Notes under the pieces: model-generated
The model's input: only the letters and a program-made list of their open reading frames with translations
Database searches by the model: none
Told to the model about the DNA's origin: nothing
In this document: piece after piece, positions 22,712 to 31,754 of the stretch
Layout of the letters: every line of letters begins with the position of its first letter
Position numbering within the stretch: position 1 is the first letter of the stretch
Assembly: GCA_903865895.1 (NCBI GenBank)
Contig: CAIPLM010000313.1
Span: 1 to 37,414 of the forward strand
From: an uncultured Rhodospirillales bacterium
GTDB taxonomy: Bacteria > Pseudomonadota > Alphaproteobacteria > Acetobacterales > Acetobacteraceae
Direction of reading: 5' to 3'
Length of the DNA stretch: 37,414 nt
Position numbers and translations under genes: made by a program

Positions 22712-23751
22712 CCGAGCCCACGCACGATATGCGGGCCGATGAGATTGGCCACCGGCAGCGGCAGGCGCTTCCAGGCGGCGATGAAGAGGCGGAATTTGGG
22801 GTTCAGCGGGTTGAGATTGGGAATGGCGGCGCCGGGCGCGAGGCGGAAGCGGTAGGGCAGGGGCTCCGCGGTGAAACCCCAGTTCTTCTTGAAGGCGAAG
22901 GCGCCGGTGCCGACCTTGCTGCGGCCGAAATCAAACATGCGATAGCCGCGCGCGGCGGCGCGGCGCATCACTTCCCAGTACATGAAGTCATTGGCGTAGC
23001 GGTCCCGCGCGATGGCGCGGCCGCCGCCGTAATAGGGCAGCACCTCGTCACGGAAATAGAAATTCAGCACGGAGGAGATCGGCTCGCCCTGGTCGAGGAT
23101 GGTCACGATATCGGCGTCGGCGCCGAAGACATCGAGCATCACGTTGAAGTAGTGGCGAGCGAAGACGGGGGTGCCAAGGTTGCGCACGCTCTCCGCGTAG
23201 ATCGGAAACAGCCGGTCGGCGGTGGTATCGACCTCGGAGACCAGGCCGCGCTCGATCCCCTTGCGGACCATCGCGCGTTGCTTGCGCGGGATCGCCTTGA
23301 GATTCTCCTCGTCATCCCTCGTAAAGGGCTTTCGAAATGTGACGTAGAGGTCGTCGCGGGTGGGCCATTCGGCTTCGTCGAGCCAGTCGAGCTTGCTGCG
23401 GGTGCGGAACTCGGTGACGGGGATGGCATAGGCGCGCATCCGCTCGGCAGCGAAATCGGTGAGGACGCGGCCGGCCTCGGCATCGGCGGCGAGCGGGCCG
23501 CCATAGACGCACATCGGCACGGAAATCTGTGCATTGCCGAATAGCAGCGTTTGGATCTGCCCGAGCGGCAGCACGCCGACGATGGCGCCGTCGCGTTCGG
23601 CGTAGACGTAGCTGGTGCGGTGACCGAAGGCGCGGCGGATCACCTCGCGCCAGGCGTGGCGATGGAAGAAGGTTCCTTCGGGATGGGCGAGGACGAAAGC
23701 GTCCCAGGCCTGTTCAGCAGCGGGCTCAAGGGCGCGGATGGTGACGGCCAT
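22708..23751 (-). CDS. FemAB-family XrtA/PEP-CTERM system-associated protein
   Basis: This 347-residue protein has the tandem GNAT fold of FemAB-like transferases. Key stretches are AHPEGTFFHRHAWREVIRRAFG near the N-terminus, KALYEG-region equivalents FRKPFTRDDEENLKAIPRKQ in the middle, and NDFMYWEVMRRAAARGYRMF followed by DFGRSKVGTGAFAFKKNWGF, which is the family's terminal signature. Classical FemAB enzymes add amino acids from aminoacyl-tRNA to peptidoglycan precursors. The exosortase-linked subgroup has no proven substrate and may modify the polysaccharide or sorted protein. It lies between the deacetylase and xrtA. Confidence 0.92.
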   Translation of the reverse strand: MAVTIRALEPAAEQAWDAFVLAHPEGTFFHRHAWREVIRRAFGHRTSYVYAERDGAIVGVLPLGQIQTLLFGNAQISVPMCVYGGPLAADAEAGRVLTDFAAERMRAYAIPVTEFRTRSKLDWLDEAEWPTRDDLYVTFRKPFTRDDEENLKAIPRKQRAMVRKGIERGLVSEVDTTADRLFPIYAESVRNLGTPVFARHYFNVMLDVFGADADIVTILDQGEPISSVLNFYFRDEVLPYYGGGRAIARDRYANDFMYWEVMRRAAARGYRMFDFGRSKVGTGAFAFKKNWGFTAEPLPYRFRLAPGAAIPNLNPLNPKFRLFIAAWKRLPLPVANLIGPHIVRGLG

Positions 23752-23754
23752 GGC

Positions 23755-24627
23755 TCAGGCTGCCCCAATTTGGGCAGCGAAAACGCGGTCCATGCGGTCC
23801 CAGGTGAAATCGCGCAACAGCCGGTCAAGCCGCCCGGTCATGGCGCCGATATTGAGATAATGGCGGAAACGGGCGCGGCTGGAGGCTTTTTCCATGCGGG
23901 GCTGGCCGGGATCGACCTCCCAGGGATGGAAGTAGAAAATTCCCGGGCTGGCATCAGCGGCGTTGATGCGCCGCAGGCCGAGGCGGAACAGCGCGTAGGG
24001 CAGCAACCGAAAATAGCCGCCGCCGGAGCATGGCAGGTTGCGCCCGCCGAGCCGCACCGTGCTCATCGGCAGTTCCCATAGATCGAGCCCCGGCACCCGC
24101 CAGGGGAAGCGTGGCCCGTCGGGGTCGCCATAGAGATCATGGTCGATGGGGAAGGTGGAGGAGGAATAGGCGTGGCCGGTCTCGGCGATCACCTGGTGGG
24201 CCCAGGGGGTTTCCGCATTCATTGAAAAGGTGGGCGCCCGGTAGCCGCGGATGGCGACGCCGCCGGCATCCTCCAGCACGGCGCGGGCGCGCAGCAGGTC
24301 TTCCCGGAAGGTCTCGGCGGTGAGGCAGTAGACGGGTTGGTGGCCGTAGCCGTGGCTCGCCAACTCATGCCCGCCGGCGACGATGCGGCGGATCAGCGCG
24401 GGGTGGCGCTCGGCGACCCAGCCGAGGGTGAAGAAGGTGCCGCGCGCCCCGGCGGCGGCGAACTGGGCGAGGACGCGGTCGGTGTTGGCTTCCACCCGGC
24501 TGGCGAAACTGTCCCAGTCCGCGGGATCAACGAAGCCGGCGAAGGCCTGGACCTGGAAGTAATCCTCCACATCCACGCTCATCGCGTTGGTGATGCGGCG
24601 CGGCCCGGGGGCTTTGCCGACGCTCAT
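23755..24627 (-). CDS. XrtA system polysaccharide deacetylase (NodB fold, DUF3473)
   Basis: This 290-residue enzyme starts with ITNAMSVDVEDYFQVQAFA, typical of the exosortase-linked deacetylases; Asp19 and Asp22 lie in the first NodB motif. The second motif, GGHELASHGYGHQPVY, supplies metal-binding histidines. GYRAPTFSMN is motif 3. The C-terminal part (FYFHPWEVDPGQPRM) is the DUF3473 extension. It likely removes N-acetyl groups from the EPS in a metal-dependent reaction. No signal peptide is seen, so it may act before export. The start overlaps the stop of the ATPase gene by 4 bp. Confidence 0.92.
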   Translation of the reverse strand: MSVGKAPGPRRITNAMSVDVEDYFQVQAFAGFVDPADWDSFASRVEANTDRVLAQFAAAGARGTFFTLGWVAERHPALIRRIVAGGHELASHGYGHQPVYCLTAETFREDLLRARAVLEDAGGVAIRGYRAPTFSMNAETPWAHQVIAETGHAYSSSTFPIDHDLYGDPDGPRFPWRVPGLDLWELPMSTVRLGGRNLPCSGGGYFRLLPYALFRLGLRRINAADASPGIFYFHPWEVDPGQPRMEKASSRARFRHYLNIGAMTGRLDRLLRDFTWDRMDRVFAAQIGAA

Positions 24628-25655
24628 TGCCGGCCCGCGTTGAAGCCGCTGAACATGTCCATCAGCCGCTGGAACACGCGTTCGCGGCGGGCTACCGCAT
24701 CTTCAAGTGCCTGAATGCGGCGGGTGAGTTCCGCATAGTTGCCGCGCTGCTCGAGCGTGTAGGTATCGCGGCCGTCCGTCTCGCTGATCGCCTCGGCGAT
24801 GCCGGCGGCGAGGTCACTGCCGGATTGCGGGGTGCCGCCCTCGAGGTCACGCTGCAATTCGGCGGCGGTGTTGTCCACCATCGGGCCGGTGATGTTGTGC
24901 ACCTCTTCGAGCGACCCGTAGAGCAGCACGCGGGAGCACAGCCGGTTGACCCGGCGCGGGACGCCGCCGGTGTGGTGGTAGATGGCGGCGAAAGCGCCGT
25001 CGGTGAATGTCGGGTTGTTGGTCCAGCCGACCGCGTGCAGGCGGTATTCGATATAGGCGCGGGTCTCCTCCTCGCTGAGCGGGCCGAGGTGGTAGGAAGC
25101 CAGCACGCGCTGGCGCAGCTGGTCGAGATCGGGGCTGGCGAGCTTGCGGCGGAACTGCGGCTGGCCGAGCAGGATGGTTTGCAGTGCGGTTTGCCCGCCC
25201 TCGAAGGTGACGTTGGAGAGCATGCGCAGCTCCTCCAGCGCCGGGAGCGAGAGGTTCTGCGCCTCGTCCACCACCAGCAGGCAGCGCCGCCCGCCGGCGG
25301 CATAGGCGCGCAGCATCTCCTGGAAGCTACGCATCAGCGTTGCCTTGTCGATGCCCTGGGTGGCGATGCCGAAGGCGGACATGGTGAGGCGGAAGAGATC
25401 CTCGGCGGCGACCTGCGTGGTATTAATGCGGGCCAGCGTATAGGTGTCGCGATCGAGCTCCGCCCACAGGCGTTCGACGAGGGTGGTTTTGCCGGCGCCT
25501 ACCTCACCGGTGACGATGATGAAGCCTTCGCCCTGGGAAAGTCCGTAGATCAAATGCGCGATGGCCCGGCTGTGCCCCTTGGAGCCGAAAAAGAATCGGC
25601 TGTCCGGCGTCAGCTGGAACGGCATGGCGGTGAATTCGTAGAATTTCTCGTACAT
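24624..25655 (-). CDS. XrtA/PEP-CTERM system-associated AAA ATPase (ExeA/GspA-like)
   Basis: This 343-residue ATPase begins MYEKFYEFTAMPFQLTPDSR, the standard opening of ExeA-like AAA proteins. Walker A is GEVGAGKTT (50-58) and Walker B is RCLLVVDEAQN. Then come sensor-region residues (ILLGQPQF) and an arginine-rich RRVNRLCSR motif. The last ~50 residues form a predicted coiled coil (YAELTRRIQALEDAVARRER). Relatives assemble secretion or polysaccharide channels with peptidoglycan-binding partners. It sits between the outer-membrane protein and the deacetylase, so it may drive assembly of the export complex. It is coupled to both neighbours by short gaps. Confidence 0.93.
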   Translation of the reverse strand: MYEKFYEFTAMPFQLTPDSRFFFGSKGHSRAIAHLIYGLSQGEGFIIVTGEVGAGKTTLVERLWAELDRDTYTLARINTTQVAAEDLFRLTMSAFGIATQGIDKATLMRSFQEMLRAYAAGGRRCLLVVDEAQNLSLPALEELRMLSNVTFEGGQTALQTILLGQPQFRRKLASPDLDQLRQRVLASYHLGPLSEEETRAYIEYRLHAVGWTNNPTFTDGAFAAIYHHTGGVPRRVNRLCSRVLLYGSLEEVHNITGPMVDNTAAELQRDLEGGTPQSGSDLAAGIAEAISETDGRDTYTLEQRGNYAELTRRIQALEDAVARRERVFQRLMDMFSGFNAGRQ

Positions 25656-25661
25656 CGCCGG

Positions 25662-27278
25662 TCAGAACGCCTTGTGCATGCCGACGAGTGCCATATCACG
25701 AACCGGGGCGGTGCCGAAGCTCTTGCCCTTGGTTTGGGTATGCGAGATCAGCGCGTTGGTCGACATCGTCTCCGACAGCGTATAGGTGAACGCGGCGTTG
25801 ACCGCCTCGGTCTCGCTGCCGCCGCCATTGCTCCCGGTGGTGCCGCCCGGCACGCTGCGGGTGCCGTACTGCGCCGAGGTGGTGCTCGACAGCAGCTCCG
25901 ACCAGGCATGCTGCCAGGCCAGCGTATTGGTGAAGCCGGTGTTGGTACCGATGCCGCCGGAGGTGGTCGAGGGATTGGAGATCAGCTGCCGGTCGGTGCT
26001 TTCGAAGCTCGCCGTCAGAGTATCGCGGTCTAACTCAAACGCCACGGTGATTGAGCCGGAGGTGGTGCGGTAGACGCCGGCCTGTTGGCCGAGCAGGGAA
26101 TTGAGGTTCAGCGGCGCGTTGGTCGTGCGGTCGACCGCGACGCCAGCAGGGCCGACGCTGGCATTGGCCAACGCGCCCTGCAGATTCTGCAGCCCGGTGC
26201 CGATGCCCTGTGAATAGCGCGCGAGCAGGCGCAGCCGGGCCAGTGGCAGGTAGCTGCCATCGAAGGCGAAGGAGGTGCCGCCCTGCTGGTGGCCATAGCT
26301 GGCGTTGATGGTACTCTCGGCGTTGGGCGTCAGGCGAATGCCGCCCGACCATGTTGCGCCATTGATCTCCTTCGGTCCGCCGGGACCATAGACGATGTCC
26401 TCATGGCCGATACTGCCGGTCATGGTGATGGTACGGGTGACGGCGTAGCCGCCGGAGAGGTTGAGATTATTGTTGAAGGCGCCTTTGTAGAGGCCAGCCC
26501 CTTCATACTGGGTCGCCACCGCGGCCAGGCTCGCGTTGATGCGGCCGAAATCCGAGCCGCTGCTGAGCGAGGCATTCTCGGTGCTGGATGTGTAGTTGCT
26601 GTTGAGTCCCGCTGCCACTGGGGTGGTGCCGCGTGGGGCGAGCGAACTCATGACATTGCGGGCGAGAGAGTAGCCGGCCTGCAGTGTCGCGGTATCGCCG
26701 AAGCGCTTGTTGAGCCGCGGCCCACCCGAGAAATTGGCACTCTGCACCTCGTTGACCCGCCCGCTGCTCTGGCTGGCAAGCCCGCCCAGCACCGGCTGGG
26801 TGGTTGCGTAGCCGCGCAGATCGGCAAACAGCAGATCCTCCACCAGGGTAGCGGTGCCCTGGGTGTTGAGGTTGTGCGCGATACCGCTATTCGTGGAATT
26901 GGCGGCGTAGAGGCTGATTTGCGGGCTGTAGTTGAATGTACCCTGCAAGCGGCTGGTCAGTGCGGTGGCGGCGATGACCGGGGTGACACGGGTGATCAGG
27001 TCATGCCCGGTTCCGGTTCGGGTACGAACAGAGGAATCATAGGTCTCCGTGACGTCGATTGCCGGGGAGAAGGTCCAGGCGCGGTCACTCACCACGGGAG
27101 GGTTGGTATCGAAGGTGCGGGCGAATTGCTGGCGCAGGTCACCAACACGCACATCGGCGCCATAGGCAGGCAGCAAGCCCTGGCTGGCAGTCTGGGCAAC
27201 GACCGGCGCGGCGCCGCCGGCAAGGGCGGCCGCGCAAAGCAGGGGAAGGGCGAAGGGCCTGGAGCTAAGATCGGGCAC
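25662..27278 (-). CDS. TIGR03016-type PEP-CTERM system-associated outer-membrane protein
   Basis: This 538-residue protein has an N-terminal signal peptide (LPLLCAAALAGGAAPVVAQ, cleavage likely after AQ). A long, Gly/Asn/Ser/Thr-rich repetitive beta-strand region follows and the protein ends in phenylalanine (MHKAF), as expected for an outer-membrane beta-barrel. In exosortase A loci the family lies between the tyrosine kinase and the ATPase, as here, and probably forms the outer-membrane part of export. The GTG start overlaps the kinase stop by 1 bp. Confidence 0.88.
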   Translation of the reverse strand: MPDLSSRPFALPLLCAAALAGGAAPVVAQTASQGLLPAYGADVRVGDLRQQFARTFDTNPPVVSDRAWTFSPAIDVTETYDSSVRTRTGTGHDLITRVTPVIAATALTSRLQGTFNYSPQISLYAANSTNSGIAHNLNTQGTATLVEDLLFADLRGYATTQPVLGGLASQSSGRVNEVQSANFSGGPRLNKRFGDTATLQAGYSLARNVMSSLAPRGTTPVAAGLNSNYTSSTENASLSSGSDFGRINASLAAVATQYEGAGLYKGAFNNNLNLSGGYAVTRTITMTGSIGHEDIVYGPGGPKEINGATWSGGIRLTPNAESTINASYGHQQGGTSFAFDGSYLPLARLRLLARYSQGIGTGLQNLQGALANASVGPAGVAVDRTTNAPLNLNSLLGQQAGVYRTTSGSITVAFELDRDTLTASFESTDRQLISNPSTTSGGIGTNTGFTNTLAWQHAWSELLSSTTSAQYGTRSVPGGTTGSNGGGSETEAVNAAFTYTLSETMSTNALISHTQTKGKSFGTAPVRDMALVGMHKAF

Positions 27279-28564
27279 TAATTATACGTGCCGAAGTAGT
27301 GGTATGCCCCAAAGGTGTAGCTCGTCGTCAGCTTGATCTTGTTGAGCATCAGCGTGATGGCGGGGCAAGCCTTGATGAGGTCAAGTGCGGCGACGATCTC
27401 GTTGCGCTGGGTCTTCTCTGCCTCCACTACCATGACGATCTGGCCGACATAGGGCGCGAGCGTGGCGGGATCGGAGGTCGAGAGGCAAGGCGGCGCATCC
27501 AGCAACACGATGGCGTTGGGGAAGCGGCGCGCGACACGCTCGATCAGGGTGGACATCGGCCGCGGCGGCGTATGCTCGGAGCCGATGGTATGGCCGGAGC
27601 CGATCGGCACCACCGAGAGATGCGGGATGGCGGTGCGCACGATGACGTCTTCGACGCGGAGCGAGGGGTTGGTGCTCATGTCCAGCAGGCCTGGCCGGTC
27701 GCCGAGGCCGAGTTCGACGGAGATCGATCGCTGCTTGGCGTCAACATCGACCAGCAACACATCGCGTTGAGTGTGCTGCGCCATCGAGCCGGCGAGGTTA
27801 AGGGTGGAGAAGCTCTTGCCCTCGCCCGGGCGGGCGGAGGTGACCATCAGCACGTTGGGCGAGCCGCGGCCGGGGCTGTAGTTGGTTTGCAGCGAGCGCA
27901 GGATATGGCCGACCGTGATGCGGAATTCCTCGGAGATGCGGGTGCGTACCTTGTGGCCAACCACGAGGCCGGCGCGTTCAAGGGCCGCCATGTCGAGTGG
28001 TGCTTGGGGGGTGGTTTCTGGCAGGGCGAAGGCCGCCGCCGGTTCGGTGAGGGCGCCGCCGTCGCTGGCCCGCCGCCGCGTCTGGCTGACGGAGCGCCCG
28101 GGGTCCGCCGGATCGGGTCGGCCCGTGCGCTCGATATTGCGGCGGCTGACGGTGAGCCAATGCGGCTCGCTGTCCTCGTCCGGCCGGTCGCTGGCGCGTC
28201 GGCGCGGAATGCTGCCGGGGAGGGGCTCGCCCTCGAGGTTTTCAGCCGGCTGGCCATCGGTGGAGGACGTGTCCGGGGGTAGCCCGTCGGTGGTCATGCC
28301 ATCCGGCACCGAGCCATTTTCTGCCGGCATCTCTGGTGCCGCGGCGGCATGATCGTCGGCCGGATTGCCCATCGCCTCGCCCTGGGCCGGCCTGGGGGTG
28401 ACACGGCGGATGAAGGGCCGGCGCTCGGCGTCCCGGCGGACGGCGCTGCGGATATCGCGCTCGGGGGCGGGATCAACCGCGACGGGCTCTACGGCGGCAA
28501 GCCCGCCGACGCCACGCAGCCGCCCGGCGACGCGTTCAACGAGATGGGATGGATCGTCCGACAT
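27278..28564 (-). CDS. XrtA-associated tyrosine autokinase (BY-kinase) with long N-terminal extension
   Basis: This 428-residue protein has its kinase domain from about residue 205. Walker A is SARPGEGKS (243-251), the A' motif is DVLLVDVDAK, and Walker B is NAIVLLDAPP. The C-terminus is a tyrosine cluster with Tyr416, Tyr421, Tyr423 and Tyr427, the autophosphorylation tail. BY-kinases cycle with the chain-length protein to control polymer length and export. The first ~200 residues are Pro/Asp/Arg-rich, low complexity and probably disordered, longer than in most relatives of around 300 residues. The partner chain-length gene ends 3 bp upstream. Confidence 0.92.
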   Translation of the reverse strand: MSDDPSHLVERVAGRLRGVGGLAAVEPVAVDPAPERDIRSAVRRDAERRPFIRRVTPRPAQGEAMGNPADDHAAAAPEMPAENGSVPDGMTTDGLPPDTSSTDGQPAENLEGEPLPGSIPRRRASDRPDEDSEPHWLTVSRRNIERTGRPDPADPGRSVSQTRRRASDGGALTEPAAAFALPETTPQAPLDMAALERAGLVVGHKVRTRISEEFRITVGHILRSLQTNYSPGRGSPNVLMVTSARPGEGKSFSTLNLAGSMAQHTQRDVLLVDVDAKQRSISVELGLGDRPGLLDMSTNPSLRVEDVIVRTAIPHLSVVPIGSGHTIGSEHTPPRPMSTLIERVARRFPNAIVLLDAPPCLSTSDPATLAPYVGQIVMVVEAEKTQRNEIVAALDLIKACPAITLMLNKIKLTTSYTFGAYHYFGTYN

Positions 28565-28567
28565 ACT

Positions 28568-30211
28568 CTAAAAGCTCCCCGGCGTGCGTGTCAGCCGGTA
28601 GATCAGCCCGGCGTAGATTCCGCCGAGCAGCATCAATGACAGCGCGAACAGCATCACCGATGCGAGCCGCCCGCGTGAGACGGTAACGTTGAGCAGCGAG
28701 ACGCCGCCAGCCACCGGCAGGCCGAGTTCGCGCAGTTCATCGATGGTGTGGAAGGACTGGTCGAATTGGACCAACAGCACCGAGACGGCAGCGCCGGCGG
28801 CAAGTCCGATGATCAGCACGGTTGAGATCAGCAGCGTGCGCTTCGGCGCCACCGGGTTCTGCGGCACCTGCGGCGGGTCGATCACCTGGATCTTGATCTT
28901 GTCAGCATCGGCCTCGGCGGCGGTGGAGATACGCATGGACTCACGGCGAGCCAGCAACTCGTCATAGTTCTTGCGCTGCACGTCGTAGTCGCGGTTCAGG
29001 TTGAGGTATTCGGCCTGCACGCCGGGCGCGCTGCGGGCCATTTCCTCCAGCCGGTCGCGCTCGCGGGTGGCATCGGCGATCTGGCGCTGCAGGGAGGCGA
29101 TGAGGGATTCAACCTCGTAGAGCCGCACCTTGAGCTGTTCGAAGATCGGGTTAGGCAGCGACTTCACCGGCCTGGCCGGGATGGCCGCCTTGGCCTCGGC
29201 GGTCTTGGCGGCGGCGGCGGCATCGCTCTTGGCGGTGGCGGCCGCGGCATCGGCGGTTTTGCTGGCGGCGGCGGCGGCCACATCGGCCTGCGCCTTCAGC
29301 CCTTCCAGCCGACGCTTGGCGGAGACCACGTCGGGATGGTTATCGGTATAGCGCAGCCGCAGGTCATTGAGTTCGTTCTGCGCCGCCTCGACGCGCGGAT
29401 CCTTGAATGGCACGCCTCCCACGCCGCCGGCGCTGGCGGGGGCGCCCGGAATTGCGGCCGGCGCCTCGCTCTCGGTGACGATGAGCTGCGGCGTCGAGGT
29501 TAGTTCCCGGTTGAGCAGGTCTCGCTTGGCCACCTGGTCGGCAAGCTGGCCCTGGAGCAGGCGCAGGTTGGTTTGCGCCTGGTCAAGCCGGCTCGCACCG
29601 GTATCGCCCATCGGCAGCAGGTCGATATATTTGGCCCGGAAATCGGCGCGCTTGCGCTCGGCCGCGCGCAGTTGCTGTTCGTAGCCTGCGATCTGCTGTT
29701 GCAGGAAGAGCTGCGCGTTCTCCATCTCGGAGCGGTTATTGCCGGTCTTGCTCTCGATGAAGGTGGTCAGGATGGTCTGCACCACGTCGAAGGCGAGCTT
29801 GGGCGACGTGTTGCGGTAGGAAATGGTGAAGAGGTTGCGCGTCTGCGGCGTGATTTTGATCTCGAGGCCGAGCTTGGCCACCATCGTCTCAAGATCGGCC
29901 GGGCCGGTGATCTGCAGGTCGAGATCAGTGTTTGAGATCAGTTTTTCGAGGTTCGGCCGCGACAACAGGGTGCGTTGCAGCACGTCGAGCTGGCTGGTGA
30001 GCGAACTGTCGATCGACAGGCCGCGCAGCAGCGGGGTCAGCACGACGTCGGCATCAACGTAGAGGCGGGCGCTGGCTTCGTATTGGTTGGGGATGAAATA
30101 GACGCCTGTCCAGCCGGCCCCGCTGACCAGCCACGCCACCGCGACGGCGCCCCAGCGATAGCGCCAGGCGGCGATGAGCAGGCGGCGGACGATGATGATC
30201 AGCGTACCCAT
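28568..30211 (-). CDS. XrtA system polysaccharide chain-length determinant (Wzz/PCP family)
   Basis: This 547-residue inner-membrane protein has a transmembrane segment at about 18-38, a large periplasmic part with coiled coils (about 165-235 and 270-320), then further hydrophobic segments near 468-490 and 515-538. The Wzz-like N-terminal YEASARLYVDADVVLTPLLRG is the subgroup signature. The protein lacks a kinase domain because the kinase is the next gene. It carries an unusual Ala/Lys-rich insertion at about 308-347. It should set polymer length and link synthesis to the outer-membrane channel. It follows the export lipoprotein gene by 12 bp. Confidence 0.92.
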   Translation of the reverse strand: MGTLIIIVRRLLIAAWRYRWGAVAVAWLVSGAGWTGVYFIPNQYEASARLYVDADVVLTPLLRGLSIDSSLTSQLDVLQRTLLSRPNLEKLISNTDLDLQITGPADLETMVAKLGLEIKITPQTRNLFTISYRNTSPKLAFDVVQTILTTFIESKTGNNRSEMENAQLFLQQQIAGYEQQLRAAERKRADFRAKYIDLLPMGDTGASRLDQAQTNLRLLQGQLADQVAKRDLLNRELTSTPQLIVTESEAPAAIPGAPASAGGVGGVPFKDPRVEAAQNELNDLRLRYTDNHPDVVSAKRRLEGLKAQADVAAAAASKTADAAAATAKSDAAAAAKTAEAKAAIPARPVKSLPNPIFEQLKVRLYEVESLIASLQRQIADATRERDRLEEMARSAPGVQAEYLNLNRDYDVQRKNYDELLARRESMRISTAAEADADKIKIQVIDPPQVPQNPVAPKRTLLISTVLIIGLAAGAAVSVLLVQFDQSFHTIDELRELGLPVAGGVSLLNVTVSRGRLASVMLFALSLMLLGGIYAGLIYRLTRTPGSF

Positions 30212-30223
30212 GGGCGCGGAGCC

Positions 30224-31024
30224 TCAGAACCAGCTTTCCGGGATGATCAGCGTGTCGCCCGGCACCATCTCGACGTTCTGCTCGATATCACCCGCCTTCA
30301 GGAGATCGTTGAGACGGACCTTGATGGTCTCCTTTTTGTCGCCGACCAGACGCACGATGACGGCGCGGTTGCCGGCGGCGAATTTGGTCAGGCCCTTGGT
30401 GGAGATCATCACGTCCAGCACGGTCATGTGGTCGCGGTAGGGGATGGCCATCGGCTCGGTCGCGGCCCCGATGACGCGAACCTGGCGGCTGAACGGACCG
30501 ATAAAGTTGGACACCATGACGGTGACGATCGGGTCCTTCACGTATTCCTTGAGCCGGTCCTCAATCTCCTTGCCGAGCATCGTCGGTGTCTTGCCGGAGG
30601 CGACGATGTCGGGGATCAGTGGCATAGAGATACGCCCGTCCGGCCGCACTGGGATGGTGGGAACGCTGAGTTCCGGTGCGCGGTAGACGGAGATGCCGAG
30701 CACGTCGCCGGCGCCGATCACGTATTGCGCGCTTGATCCGGGGTCGGCCGGAGTGTCGGCGGCGGTTGAGCTGGCGGCGGTTGAGCTGGCGGCCGGGGGG
30801 GTCGTGGCGGCAGCGGCAGGCGGCGCCGCGGGCTTGGCCGGGGCGATCGCCGCGGCGGGCGCGATGACGGGTGCCGGTGCGGCTGGTGCCGGTGTGGGGG
30901 CTGGTGCGGGCGGGGCGGCCATCCGCGCCGGCTCCTCGCAGGCGGCGAGCAGGCCGAAAGCGAGAAATACGGTGAGGGTACGGGCCAGGGGCCGCAGGCT
31001 GTGATTTCGTGAAGTGGATATCAT
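30224..31024 (-). CDS. XrtA/PEP-CTERM system polysaccharide export lipoprotein (Wza-like)
   Basis: This 266-residue protein has a lipoprotein signal: a hydrophobic stretch ending LAFGLLAACEEP, with the lipid-modified cysteine in LLAAC. A long Ala/Pro-rich linker (about 40-95) leads to a poly-export domain (QYVIGAGDVLGISVYRAPEL, then RPDGRISMPLIPDI) and SLBB-like repeats (VRVIGAATEPMAIPYRDHMT). It ends VPGDTLIIPESWF. Wza-like proteins form the periplasm-spanning outer-membrane pore. ATG 31024 is chosen as start of the signal peptide; a longer frame has no signal-like sequence. It is the first gene of the minus-strand EPS operon. Confidence 0.92.
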   Translation of the reverse strand: MISTSRNHSLRPLARTLTVFLAFGLLAACEEPARMAAPPAPAPTPAPAAPAPVIAPAAAIAPAKPAAPPAAAATTPPAASSTAASSTAADTPADPGSSAQYVIGAGDVLGISVYRAPELSVPTIPVRPDGRISMPLIPDIVASGKTPTMLGKEIEDRLKEYVKDPIVTVMVSNFIGPFSRQVRVIGAATEPMAIPYRDHMTVLDVMISTKGLTKFAAGNRAVIVRLVGDKKETIKVRLNDLLKAGDIEQNVEMVPGDTLIIPESWF

Positions 31025-31204
31025 GACCGGTCCGGTTTCACCCCGTACAGATACGCAGGTTGGCGGGCCGTATCGCGCCAAGGCGCCAATCGTCCCGAAA
31101 GGGTTCCACGACAGCGGCTAGCGTGTGCTGACCGCGCAACGTGGTTAGCACGTCCCCGCCGCCGGAATGTCGTATATCACGACGGCGCCGCGGGCGCGAA
31201 GGAA

Positions 31205-31276
31205 TAGGCGCGGAAGGAGTCGAACCCCCAGCCTCTGTCATGTAAAGACAGCGCTCTGCCATTGAGCTACACGCCT
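31205..31276 (-). tRNA. tRNA-Val (anticodon UAC)
   Basis: The minus strand folds into a complete cloverleaf of 72 nt. The 7-bp acceptor stem is AGGCGTG with CGCGCCT (one G-U). The D arm is GCTC/GAGC. The anticodon stem is CTGTC/GACAG around loop TTTACAT, giving anticodon TAC, which reads GUA valine codons. The T arm is GGGGG/CCTTC with loop TTCGACT. The discriminator base is A and CCA is not encoded. It lies between two divergent EPS operons on what appears to be a plasmid. Confidence 0.95.
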
Positions 31277-31754
31277 TCAGGCCTGTTGCCATTCGCGGAC
31301 CGCCCTACGGCGCTCCCTGTTTTCACGTTGCCGCCCGTCATTCGGACACCTACCCGTTCACGGCAACCCGCGTTGGTGCCAGCCATACATTTAGCACGCC
31401 ATGGCGCCGCCGTGACGTTCAACACCTATCACTGTTGGCATCTCAACGTAAAGAACACGTTTAGACGCTTGCTTCCCTGACGAATTTCGCTCTGGTCCGG
31501 CGCGTCCGGCAACGATCCCCCCCCGGCGCCCACAGGCCGCCGAGGGACGGGCGAGCGTGAACAGACGTCATTAATGAGAAATTCTTGAAAATTTGTGTGT
31601 TTCATATTTGATAAAACTTGACCAATTCGTGACGTTGAGGGTAAGGTTTCGCATGCCGGCGGAAGCACGCTTCCTGGCCGGGCGAGGTGAGAGGGACCCG
31701 CGTGAACCAGGTGCGTCATCCGAAATACCCTGCCGGATCCGCGGAGCGCACGCG
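31277..31754. other. Intergenic region upstream of the sugar transferase operon
   Basis: About 480 bp with no convincing gene. It contains the presumed tRNA promoter at its left end and a clearly AT-rich island at 31560-31640 that stands out from the GC-rich surroundings. An upstream in-frame extension of the sugar transferase (from 31593 or 31653) lacks family similarity. Confidence 0.5.
31568..31613 (+). promoter_or_regulatory. Candidate promoter and operator for the sugar transferase-prsK-prsR-prsT operon
   Basis: A perfect 10-bp palindrome TCATTAATGA (31568-31577) sits 7 bp before TTGAAA (31585-31590), a good -35 candidate. TTGATA (31608-31613) follows at 17-bp spacing as a weak -10. All lie in the most AT-rich stretch of this region. 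Confidence 0.3.
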
